A stretch of 7,562 nt of DNA from DATKMP01 sp035541775 (GCA_035541775.1 DATKMP010000310.1:1-7562), one strand, 5' to 3'; positions 1-5,977 are shown, numbered from the stretch's first letter. Notes: generated by a model not told the origin, from the letters alone. A program made the numbers and translations.

Positions 1-60
1 GCGACATCACCTAACAACTTAATTTACTGTCCATGAAATGGGAGCAACTTCACTGCGAGG

Positions 61-636
61 ATGACGGATTCAAATAGATATTGTGGTTTTCTCGTCGAAC
101 TCGATTGTGGCAGATTAACTTCTCTTTATTCTACGGGCGAAGAAATAGATATATTTCCATCGCCATGGAGTGTGGGGATCGGAATGACATATCAAACATC
201 ACCGTTTGTTGAATTGGGTGGTCTTATTTCATATCACCGATTAAAATATGAAATCAATGGAGATATAGATAACACTCCAACTATCACAACATCATCTCAA
301 TCCGACGGATATGGCAAGATATTCGAAACATCTGTCAATGTTCATTTATATTTTTTTGATTCAAATATTATTCAACTGGTTTTTTTTCAAGGAGGGCATT
401 ACTGGATAACATATCCAAAAGTAACTTATTATGACGTCGATAATAAAAAAGCAGATACCACGGGTATTTATTATAAAAATGGTAGCTCTCAGACCGCATG
501 GATTATTGGCACGGGTTTAGGAGCTAAGATTCATATCAATCGATGTATATCGGTTAAAGCCGAATTATTGTTAATTGGTGCATTGCAAGATGGAAAGTAC
601 ATCGGATTAAATTTTGCAGTGCAATATAGGTTATAA
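61..636 (+). CDS. Hypothetical protein, probable outer-membrane beta-barrel (C-terminal part)
   Basis: I do not recognise a named family. The 191-residue product is rich in Tyr, Phe, Gly and Ile. It shows short alternating polar/hydrophobic stretches split by Asn/Asp/Gly/Ser turns, at about residues 36-63, 87-99, 102-118, 144-157 and 162-191, and it ends in a strand closing with QYRL. This is how outer-membrane beta-barrels of Bacteroidota and relatives usually look, so an outer-membrane location is inferred. No signal peptide is visible. An in-frame TGA lies at 34-36 and no other start codon lies between it and 61. A GAGG abuts the ATG without a usable spacer, so this start is poor. The gene may be a 5'-truncated or frameshifted copy whose exporting N-terminus is lost. 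Base composition is clearly more AT-rich than in the minus-strand operon. It is followed by palindromic repeats, and the next strong plus-strand terminator is at 1062. Confidence 0.5.
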   Translation: MTDSNRYCGFLVELDCGRLTSLYSTGEEIDIFPSPWSVGIGMTYQTSPFVELGGLISYHRLKYEINGDIDNTPTITTSSQSDGYGKIFETSVNVHLYFFDSNIIQLVFFQGGHYWITYPKVTYYDVDNKKADTTGIYYKNGSSQTAWIIGTGLGAKIHINRCISVKAELLLIGALQDGKYIGLNFAVQYRL

Positions 637-667
637 TTTACTCATAGCTTTTTAAAATTTTCCTCTC

Positions 668-716
668 GTTCCAAAGCTCAGCTTGGGAACGCTAAAGGAT
701 GGAAGCTCAGCTTCCA
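668..716. repeat. Pair of REP-like palindromes with a shared AAGCTCAGCTT-type core
   Basis: The first palindrome (668-690) pairs gttccaaagct with agcttgggaac around a single central C. It has 10 of 11 pairs, the exception being A673 against G685. The second (700-716) pairs tggaagct with agcttcca around a central C and is perfect over 8 bp. Both share the centre agctcagct and are about 10 bases apart, the usual geometry of paired REP elements (BIME/REPIN-like units). Palindromes of the form GTTCCCAAGCT...AGCTTGGGAAC are, from memory, dispersed repeats in several bacterial phyla. Copy number in this genome cannot be seen here. The position close to a RAYT-type transposase remnant supports a REP interpretation. 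Confidence 0.65.
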
Positions 717-750
717 ATGCAGTGTGCAGACACAACAGTGATAACTTGAC

Positions 751-779
751 TTGAGAACAATATAAAAACATGGTACACT
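751..779 (+). promoter_or_regulatory. Possible sigma70-type promoter for the transposase remnant
   Basis: TTGAGA (751-756) is followed after exactly 17 bases by TACACT (774-779), with TGG directly before it (771-773) giving an extended -10 (TGn). Transcription would start near 786 and run towards the reading frame at 867. The call rests on hexamer similarity and spacing only. If the host is a member of Bacteroidota, its primary sigma factor may prefer a different promoter form. Confidence 0.3.
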
Positions 780-866
780 TTTCCCATACTTCCTCAACAC
801 AACCGCGCTGTGAAGGAGTTGAATTCCTGAACTGAAAAGCCAGCACGCAACACAAGGAATAAACCT

Positions 867-1034
867 ATGAGCCGTTGGAAAATTATCGACGGATTGAATC
901 TGTATTTCATCACCACTACGATTGTGGAATGGCAATATGTATTTATTCGGCGATCATTCGATCATCACGGTGGAGTGTTTGGCATAACATCTTGGGTCGG
1001 GAGTGTAACTCCCTCCCAGCTAATAAGTTGTTAA
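867..1034 (+). pseudogene. Truncated IS200-like / REP-associated tyrosine transposase (RAYT) remnant
   Basis: A 55-codon frame starts at ATG 867 with a good ribosome-binding site, AAGGAA at 854-859, seven bases upstream. It begins MSRWKIIDGLNLYFITTT and continues IVEWQYVFIRR (residues 19-29). This resembles the N-terminal beta strand of Y1 (HUH) transposases of the RAYT group, which commonly read like xxYFVTxTVVxWxxVF. Intact members are roughly 150-250 residues and carry an HxH metal motif and a catalytic Tyr. All of that is missing: after about residue 29 the sequence runs into SFDHHGG and a repeat-derived tail (VGSVTPSQ, encoded by the hairpin at 993-1018) before TAA. The HH in the tail is not the HUH motif. 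An 8-base tandem repeat lies at the apparent junction (951-966). I infer an internal deletion that left a non-functional relic. It could alternatively be a small expressed peptide, since start, RBS and terminator are intact. The family call is from pattern memory and moderately sure. Confidence 0.55.
993..1018. repeat. Imperfect palindrome, decayed REP-like hairpin
   Basis: The stretch tgggtcgggag / tgtaa / ctccctccca forms GGGAG-CTCCC (999-1003 with 1009-1013) plus TGGG-CCCA (993-996 with 1015-1018). They are separated by an asymmetric bulge (TC opposite T). It looks like a once longer symmetrical hairpin that lost bases on the right arm. It lies inside the tail of the transposase remnant and differs from the palindromes at 668-716, so it may be the other boundary of the same REP/RAYT unit. 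It is not followed by a T tract and is therefore not called a terminator. Confidence 0.45.
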
Positions 1035-1061
1035 GTTGTAAGTCATTGAGTCGATAAAGAT

Positions 1062-1097
1062 CGGGCAGCTATAAAGGACTATGGCTGCCCGTTTTTT
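1062..1097 (+). terminator. Strong intrinsic terminator, plus strand
   Basis: An 8-bp perfect GC-rich stem cgggcagc (1062-1069) pairs with gctgcccg (1084-1091). It is extended inward by a G.U pair and three A-T pairs around the 6-base loop aaggac (1074-1079). Six T follow directly (1092-1097). It would end plus-strand transcription from the remnant and possibly from the barrel-like ORF, before the converging aroA. On the minus strand the hairpin is followed only by atctttat, so any action as the aroA terminator would be weaker. Confidence 0.88.
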
Positions 1098-1161
1098 ATT
1101 TACCGAGTTTGCAGTAAAGTTATTACTACCGGAAATAACAATATTGTGAGAATAATGAAGA

Positions 1162-2436
1162 TTATGTATGAAGAATCTGTTCCCAGAATTTCGGGAAGGA
1201 AATATTTACGCATCCTGCATCACGAATTGTGATTCCCTCGATGATTAAACCTGCAACACCGAACGCCATCGCAATCCGGTGGTCGTCGTAACTTGCTAAC
1301 GAAGCGCCATGCAGCTGCTGGCCTCCGACAAAAGAATATCCGTCTTCGTATTCTTCCACCTCAACACCCAGCAAACGAAGATTGGCGACAAGTGCAGCAA
1401 TTCTATCCGTTTCTTTTGCTCGCAGTTCTTTTGCATTGTGCAGCGTGAACGTTCCATCAGAAAATAATGCGGCAATAGTAAGCGCAGGAATTTCATCGAT
1501 CAATGCCGCAACAGTCTCGCCGTGAATGTGTACATTCCCTTTCAATTCCGATGAGCGAATAACGAGATCGCCGAGTTCTTCTCCGTTCATCACCCGTTTG
1601 TTTTCAACAGCAATATTGCATCCGAGAGATTGAAGAACAGCAATAATTTCTGTGCGCGATGGATTCAATCCGACGTCGGCTATTTGAATTTCAGAATTCG
1701 GTACAATCGATGCAGCAACCATGAAAAATGTTGCGGCAGAAATATCGCCCGGCACTAAAAATGATCCCGCTGAAATATTTTTTCCGCCTTGAATCGTTGC
1801 AATATATTTTCCGTCTTCGGTTCGAACATGGCAGCCAAGCATGCGCTCGGTGTGATCGCGTGTCGGAATAGATTCGATCACCGTTGTTTCGCCGTCTGCA
1901 AATAATCCGGAAAATAAAATTGCAGACTTTACTTGCGCACTTGCCACTGGCATTTCATAGCGGATGGCGTTGAGACGATCGACAGATTGAATTTGTAACG
2001 GCGCAGTATTCTGCACCGTTCCATGAATTTGTGCTCCCATCAATCGCAACGGATCCATAATGCGTTTCATCGGGCGTTTGCTTAACGACGCATCGCCGAT
2101 CAGTGTCGATGAAAATTTTTGTCCCGCCAAAATTCCGGAAAGCAATCTCATGGTGGTGCCGGAATTACCGCAATCCAAATCTTTTCCAGCGGATTTTAAT
2201 CCATACAAACCTTTTCCATGGACGACAAGAACATCGTTGCGTTCTTCTATTGTTATTCCCAGATCAGAAAAACAACGGCGAGTGCTTTGCGGATCGGCTG
2301 CTGCAGAGTAACCGCGGATCTCACTCACGCCTTCGGCTAACGAACCGATCATCATCGCACGATGTGAAATAGATTTGTCGCCGGGAATGCTGTACGTTCC
2401 CTTCAATCCTTTTGATGTTGGAATGGCAATATCCAT
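1162..2436 (-). CDS. aroA: 3-phosphoshikimate 1-carboxyvinyltransferase (EPSP synthase)
   Basis: This cytoplasmic enzyme of the shikimate pathway transfers the enolpyruvyl group of PEP to shikimate-3-phosphate on the way to chorismate and aromatic amino acids. The 424 residues are normal for the family. Visible motifs are PGDKSISHR (18-26; Lys21 and Arg26 substrate-binding), CGNSGTTMRL (89-98), RPMKR (121-125), SAQVK (166-170), RDHTERM (193-199), PGDISAATFF (229-238), IDEIP (313-317, with the probable catalytic Asp314), RAKETDR (339-345, Glu342) and DDHRIAMAFG (384-393). SAQxK, RxHxE and GDKS are the published class II signatures. The fourth, NxTR, reads NPSR (258-261). The start gives a family-typical N-terminus. 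The only Shine-Dalgarno-like sequence before it (AGGGA, 2447-2451) is about 10 bases away and lies in the 3' arm of the hairpin after pnp. aroA is the last gene of the block, 69 bases behind pnp, so it is probably expressed by readthrough or from an unseen promoter. Confidence 0.97.
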   Translation of the reverse strand: MDIAIPTSKGLKGTYSIPGDKSISHRAMMIGSLAEGVSEIRGYSAAADPQSTRRCFSDLGITIEERNDVLVVHGKGLYGLKSAGKDLDCGNSGTTMRLLSGILAGQKFSSTLIGDASLSKRPMKRIMDPLRLMGAQIHGTVQNTAPLQIQSVDRLNAIRYEMPVASAQVKSAILFSGLFADGETTVIESIPTRDHTERMLGCHVRTEDGKYIATIQGGKNISAGSFLVPGDISAATFFMVAASIVPNSEIQIADVGLNPSRTEIIAVLQSLGCNIAVENKRVMNGEELGDLVIRSSELKGNVHIHGETVAALIDEIPALTIAALFSDGTFTLHNAKELRAKETDRIAALVANLRLLGVEVEEYEDGYSFVGGQQLHGASLASYDDHRIAMAFGVAGLIIEGITIRDAGCVNISFPKFWEQILHT

Positions 2437-2439
2437 AGT

Positions 2440-2484
2440 AAAAAAATCCCTATACGCGTTGTATTGCTACAGACATATAGGGAT
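2440..2484 (-). terminator. Intrinsic terminator or attenuator between pnp and aroA
   Basis: In the transcript, AUCCCUAUA (2484 to 2476) pairs perfectly over 9 bp with UAUAGGGAU (2454 to 2446) around a 21-base loop, and six U follow (2445 to 2440). Then comes ACU and the aroA AUG. A stem plus U tract immediately after the pnp stop looks like a rho-independent terminator. The stem is AU-rich at the loop end and the loop is large, so termination may be partial. The AGGGA of the 3' arm is also the best ribosome-binding-site candidate for aroA, so folding would hide it as well. No ligand-binding domain is recognisable in the short gap. Confidence 0.6.
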
Positions 2485-2505
2485 CATGTTCAAGGGTGAA
2501 TGAAA

Positions 2506-4677
2506 TTAGTGACGGGGACGGAAGCCGCCTCTGCCGCCGCCGGAATCGCTCCGTTTGCGTTCTCGCGAACGTTTCATCTCTTCTTCGGCGTTTTCACCGC
2601 CGGGTAAAAGAATCTTATGGCTCAAACTCATCTTCCCATCGTCATCGATGAAGACTAACTTCACATCGATTTGATCTCCAACTTTAATAAAATCTTCGAC
2701 CTTTTCAACGCGATTGACATCCAATTGCGATACGTGTACCAATCCTTCTTTACCGGGAAGAATCTCAACAAACGCACCGAAGTCCGTAATTTTTTTGACC
2801 GTCGCTTTATACACCTGTCCGACTTCCGGCATTTGTGTAAGGGCACGGATGTAATTCAATGCTTTATCCGACGATTCTTTTTCGACCGCCGCAATTGTAA
2901 CGGTGCCATCATCTTCAATATTGATTTCGGCACCGCTGTCTTTCACAAGCTGACGGATATTTTTTCCTCCGGGTCCAATCAATGGTCCGATCATATCGAC
3001 AGGAATTTTGATCGTCTCGAGGCGTGGTGCAAAGCGTGAAAGCTCCGGCCGCGGCGCGTCGAGGGTTTGCATCATGATATCCAGAATATGGATTCGTCCG
3101 TCCTTTGCTTGCGCTAATGCGCGTTCAAGAATTTCAAACGAAATTCCTTTGATCTTGATATCCATCTGGAATGCAGTGATGCCGCTCTTTGTTCCCGCAA
3201 CTTTAAAATCCATATCGCCAAGATGGTCTTCGTTGCCAAGGATGTCGCTCAGGATAGCAACTTTATCGCCTTCCTTCACCAACCCCATCGCAATACCTGC
3301 AACCGGGCGAGCCATCTTAACGCCGGCATCAAACAACGCCAATGTTCCGGCACAAACTGTCGCCATCGATGATGAACCGTTGGATTCAAGAATATCGGAT
3401 ACGACACGAACCGTGTACGGGAATTCTTTTTCCGATGGAATAAGGCGCTTCAAGGCACGTTCTGCAAGATTCCCGTGGCCGATTTCACGGCGGCCAACAG
3501 AACCAACTCTTCCAACTTCGCCAACACTGAACGGCGGGAAATTGTAATGCAGCATAAATCGTTTGGTCGTCTCGGGAAGCAATCCTTCCAGCACTTGCTC
3601 GTCCATTTTGGTGCCAAGCGTGGCGGATGTCAAACTTTGCGTTTCACCGCGCGTAAAGAGCGCAGAGCCATGCGTACGGGGCAATAATCCCACTTCGCAC
3701 GTAATCGGACGGATATTCGTTAAACCGCGGCCGTCTAAACGTTTTCCTTCATTTAAAATTGTCGAACGCATGGCATCGCGTTCAATATCGTGCAGTAGCT
3801 CTGCAATGAAAGATTCCTTTTCAGGATATTTTTCCGACAATGCCGCTTGCACATCGGCATACACTTTCTTTGTCGCTTCGGAACGTTCTTCTTTTGCCAT
3901 CACGGTCCGACTTAATTCTTTTAACGTCGCTTCTGCATGCGATTTTATTTCTTCAAGAAGTCCTGCAGGAATTTCGGGCTCAACAATGGCGCGTTTTTGT
4001 CTCTGCACTTGCTGTGCAAACTCACGCTGTACGCGGCAAAGCGTTTTAATAGCATCATGGCCCACACGAATCGCTTCGAGCATTTCCGCTTCAGAAATTT
4101 CTGCGGATTCGCCTTCGACCATCACAATAGAATCATCGGTACCGGCGACGGTTACATCGATGTTGCTTTGTTCGAGTTCTGCGAAGGTCGGATTAATAAT
4201 ATATTTTCCGTCCACACGTCCGACACGAACTTCTGCAATCGGCCCATCGAACGGAATATCGGAAACCAATAATGCCGCCGATGCAGCACAGGCGCCAAGC
4301 GTATCGCCGTCGTGCTGCATATCGGAAGAATAAACGGTCACAAGAAGCTGCGTTTCGTTCTTGTAGTTCTTCGGGAACATCGGCCGGATCGGGCGATCAA
4401 TGAGACGCGAAGATAAAATTTCTTTTTCCGACGGCCTTCCCTCACGTTTAAAAAATCCGCCGGGAATTTTTCCCGCGGCAGCCGTCTTCTCCCGATATTC
4501 CACTTGTAACGGAAAAAAATCCTGATCTTCTTTCGCTTCATTTTCGCTCACCACTGTTGCGAGCACCATGGTATCGCAATAGCTAACCATGACGGCGCCA
4601 TGCGCCTGTTTTGCAAATCTTCCGGTTTCAAAGACAAACGTCTTACCGTTGAGTTCCACTTCTTGTTTTACAACCAT
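2506..4677 (-). CDS. pnp: Polyribonucleotide nucleotidyltransferase (PNPase)
   Basis: PNPase degrades RNA 3'-to-5' with phosphate, releasing nucleoside diphosphates, and can add 3' tails in reverse. It acts as a cytoplasmic trimer, often within a degradosome. The 723 residues carry the full layout: first RNase PH core (about 1-145, with FFKREGRPSEKE and RLIDRPIRPMF), alpha-helical linker (about 235-315), second RNase PH core (about 320-540), KH domain (about 553-612, GPLIGPGGKNIRQ) and S1 domain (about 618-690, VKKITDFGAFVEI and GLVHVS). Phosphate-binding SNGSSSMA is at 432-439. The catalytic acidic cluster EDHLGDMDFK is at 483-492 (Asp484, Asp490, Lys492, matching E. coli Asp486/Asp492/Lys494). 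The C-terminal tail is Arg/Ser/Gly-rich and ends RGGFRPRH. The ATG has AGAGGA about 8 bases upstream. It lies 50 bases after rpsO, and a small hairpin in that gap could take part in control. Confidence 0.99.
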   Translation of the reverse strand: MVVKQEVELNGKTFVFETGRFAKQAHGAVMVSYCDTMVLATVVSENEAKEDQDFFPLQVEYREKTAAAGKIPGGFFKREGRPSEKEILSSRLIDRPIRPMFPKNYKNETQLLVTVYSSDMQHDGDTLGACAASAALLVSDIPFDGPIAEVRVGRVDGKYIINPTFAELEQSNIDVTVAGTDDSIVMVEGESAEISEAEMLEAIRVGHDAIKTLCRVQREFAQQVQRQKRAIVEPEIPAGLLEEIKSHAEATLKELSRTVMAKEERSEATKKVYADVQAALSEKYPEKESFIAELLHDIERDAMRSTILNEGKRLDGRGLTNIRPITCEVGLLPRTHGSALFTRGETQSLTSATLGTKMDEQVLEGLLPETTKRFMLHYNFPPFSVGEVGRVGSVGRREIGHGNLAERALKRLIPSEKEFPYTVRVVSDILESNGSSSMATVCAGTLALFDAGVKMARPVAGIAMGLVKEGDKVAILSDILGNEDHLGDMDFKVAGTKSGITAFQMDIKIKGISFEILERALAQAKDGRIHILDIMMQTLDAPRPELSRFAPRLETIKIPVDMIGPLIGPGGKNIRQLVKDSGAEINIEDDGTVTIAAVEKESSDKALNYIRALTQMPEVGQVYKATVKKITDFGAFVEILPGKEGLVHVSQLDVNRVEKVEDFIKVGDQIDVKLVFIDDDGKMSLSHKILLPGGENAEEEMKRSRERKRSDSGGGRGGFRPRH

Positions 4678-4706
4678 TTCTATCTTCCTCTGTTATAATG
4701 TTTCAA

Positions 4707-4723
4707 CTTCACCCTATGTGAAG
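4707..4723 (-). promoter_or_regulatory. Small intercistronic hairpin in the rpsO-pnp gap
   Basis: In the transcript CUUCAC (4723 to 4718) pairs perfectly with GUGAAG (4712 to 4707) around a 5-base loop. It sits between the rpsO stop and the pnp ribosome-binding site (about 4685-4690). It is followed by UUGAAACAUU, not a U run, so it is not a terminator. E. coli has an RNase III-processed hairpin in the same gap through which PNPase represses itself. Here the stem is much shorter, so a similar role is only a possibility. Confidence 0.3.
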
Positions 4724-4727
4724 CTGC

Positions 4728-4997
4728 CTACTTGCGAATATCGAGTTCTTGAATAATTTTTCGATATCGATTGATGTCTTTTTCAATTAAATAATCTAGC
4801 AACCGTCTGCGCTTGCCGACCATTTTGAGTAAGCCGAGACGTGCGAGGTGATCGCCCTTCCTGGTTTCAAAATGCGGCGTTAAACTATTAATGGTCGCCG
4901 TGAGAATGGCAATTTGTACTTCCGGCGTTCCGGTATCCGTAGTATTTTTGCCGTATTTCTGGATGAGTTCCTTTTTATGTTCCGATGTAATAGGCAT
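4728..4997 (-). CDS. rpsO: 30S ribosomal protein S15
   Basis: S15 is a primary 16S rRNA-binding protein that organises the central domain of the 30S subunit and contributes to a bridge with the 50S. Starting at MPITSEHKKE the product is 89 residues, the usual length. DTGTPEVQIA (21-30), His42, Asp49 and the GKRRRLLDYL segment (61-70) are typical. The start is fixed by AAAGGAGT five bases upstream of ATG 4997. A longer in-frame reading to 5036 would use TTG and add 13 unrelated residues. The rRNA-contact loop reads RKGDHLARLG: Asp49 is kept, but E. coli Ser52 is Ala here and Arg54 is Leu. It follows ribF by 35 bases of very A/T-rich sequence and precedes pnp, as in E. coli and many other bacteria. 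No S15 autoregulatory fold could be recognised by eye. Confidence 0.98.
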   Translation of the reverse strand: MPITSEHKKELIQKYGKNTTDTGTPEVQIAILTATINSLTPHFETRKGDHLARLGLLKMVGKRRRLLDYLIEKDINRYRKIIQELDIRK

Positions 4998-5002
4998 TGT
5001 GA

Positions 5003-5007
5003 CTCCT
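5003..5007 (-). promoter_or_regulatory. Ribosome-binding site of rpsO
   Basis: AGGAG on the minus strand lies five bases before ATG 4997, inside AAAAGGAGTC. It is the clearest Shine-Dalgarno of the operon and decides the 89-residue start. The 20 or so bases upstream are almost pure A/T, which would keep the site unfolded. Confidence 0.85.
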
Positions 5008-5032
5008 TTTAAATAATTTTTATATGTTTTGT

Positions 5033-5971
5033 TCAACTTTGTGATGCGGCCATGTATTGGCGGCTCAACTCTTCATCCATCTTCATCTGATGGATTAATG
5101 CATCTACCGATTGAAATTTCAATTCATCGCGAAGCCGTTGGATATATTGCACGCTGATACTCTTTCCATAAATATCGCGATTAAAATCGAGAATATGAAC
5201 TTCAATCAATTGCTGTCCGTTTTGATAAAACGTCGGCCGCACACCGACGCTTGCCATACCGAAAAAACTTTCGCGCTCCAAACGAACACGAACAAAATAA
5301 ATACCGTTCTTCGGAATCAATTTGCGTTTCGTCGCGACATCCAAATTGGCTGTCGGATAACCGAGAGTCCTTCCGCGTTTATCGCCGACAATCACGGTAC
5401 CATCGAGAGAATATAACGACCCGAGAAAAATTCCCGCAAGGTGGACATTTCCTTGTGTCAGCGCCTCACGAATAACCGAACTGCTCACGATAACACCATC
5501 GTGAAAAAACGGCTCGATGCGCACAACGGAAAAATCAAATTCATTGCCAAGAGCAACAAGCGAACTGATCGTTCCTTCTCGATTATGCCCCCAATGGTGA
5601 TCATATCCCTCCACTACTTCACTGACGCCTATGCCGTTGATAATATATTCGGAATAGAAATCTCGTGAAGATTTTTGGGACATCGATTGATCGAATGCAA
5701 TACTGTAAAGAACATCGACGCCAAGCGATGCAATGGCATCGCGGCGTTCTTCGGCGGTCGTCAGCAATTTGATATCGCGGGAGGGCGCGAGTACTTCGCG
5801 CGGATGCGGCTCAAATGTAACGACCACACTTCTGCCATTTCGTTTCTTTGCACGCGCAACAACTTCACGTATAATTTGCTGATGCGCAAGATGAACTCCG
5901 TCAAACGTACCAATCGTTATGACCGAATTCTTCTCGTATCCGACATCCTGCAGCCGGAACATACTTTTCAT
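5033..5971 (-). CDS. ribF: Bifunctional riboflavin kinase / FMN adenylyltransferase
   Basis: RibF phosphorylates riboflavin to FMN and adenylylates FMN to FAD in the cytoplasm. The 312 residues match the usual length. The N-terminal FAD synthetase domain (about 1-165) shows TIGTFDGVHLAHQQ (19-32, nucleotidyltransferase HxxH-type motif), TFEPHPREV (52-60), GYDHHWGHNREG (122-133, usually D-x-x-F-G) and SSSVIREAL (163-171). The C-terminal flavokinase domain (about 180-305) shows GRTLGYPTANLD (200-211), GIYFVRV, GVRPTF (243-248) and EVHILDF with probable catalytic Glu257. The truB TGA is in the same frame two codons upstream, so translation cannot begin earlier than ATG 5971. An internal ATG at 5962 is possible. 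Neither has a strong Shine-Dalgarno, and only GGAAG lies 14 bases away inside truB, so coupling to truB is likely. The spacing to truB is six bases. Confidence 0.98.
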   Translation of the reverse strand: MKSMFRLQDVGYEKNSVITIGTFDGVHLAHQQIIREVVARAKKRNGRSVVVTFEPHPREVLAPSRDIKLLTTAEERRDAIASLGVDVLYSIAFDQSMSQKSSRDFYSEYIINGIGVSEVVEGYDHHWGHNREGTISSLVALGNEFDFSVVRIEPFFHDGVIVSSSVIREALTQGNVHLAGIFLGSLYSLDGTVIVGDKRGRTLGYPTANLDVATKRKLIPKNGIYFVRVRLERESFFGMASVGVRPTFYQNGQQLIEVHILDFNRDIYGKSISVQYIQRLRDELKFQSVDALIHQMKMDEELSRQYMAASQS

Positions 5972-5977
5972 ATTTTT

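Larger units (their letters stand above)
637..1161. other. Intergenic stretch carrying REP/RAYT relics
   Basis: This 525-base stretch lies between the plus-strand barrel-like ORF and the 3' end of aroA and holds no intact gene. In order it contains an AT-rich tail (637-667), two palindromes sharing one core (668-716), a possible promoter (751-779), a truncated transposase reading frame (867-1034) with a decayed hairpin in its tail (993-1018), and a strong plus-strand terminator (1062-1097). Nothing distinct is seen in the AT-rich 1098-1161. Confidence 0.7.

Noticed and set aside
652..935. Two overlapping minus-strand ORFs of 67 and 85 codons
   Set aside because: They run through the palindromes and the transposase remnant. 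Peptides such as ELPSF..PKLSFGTR are translations of the repeat itself, and no RBS or family is seen.
875..1057. Plus-strand 60-codon ORF in another frame over the transposase remnant
   Set aside because: It lacks a ribosome-binding site. The frame at 867 has an ideal AAGGAA and a recognisable N-terminus, so this is its shadow.
1111..1125. Short inverted repeat agtaa..ttact downstream of aroA as an aroA terminator
   Set aside because: It has only about five A/T pairs and no T tract on the minus strand.
2060..2372. Plus-strand ORFs opposite the 5' part of aroA
   Set aside because: They are antisense shadows of conserved EPSP synthase motifs, without RBS or domain pattern.
2459..2493. Possible aroA promoter (TTGAAC, 18 bases, TAGCAA) on the minus strand
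   Set aside because: The -10 matches only three of six consensus positions, so the case is too weak to list. A promoter inside the terminator loop is possible but unsupported.
3008..4333. Long plus-strand ORFs (179, 70, 256, 69 and 111 codons) opposite pnp
   Set aside because: They lie antisense to a clearly functional pnp with all motifs. Their products are Ser/Arg/Thr-rich and low in recognisable pattern, typical antisense shadows of a long gene.
4998..5036. N-terminal extension of rpsO by 13 codons
   Set aside because: It would start at TTG overlapping the ribF stop and read through the rpsO ribosome-binding site. S15 is 89 residues from ATG 4997.
5008..5040. Possible promoter before rpsO (TTGAAC, 17 bases, TTTAAA)
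   Set aside because: The -10 would lie directly on the ribosome-binding site and leave no leader. The A/T-rich stretch makes chance hexamers likely.
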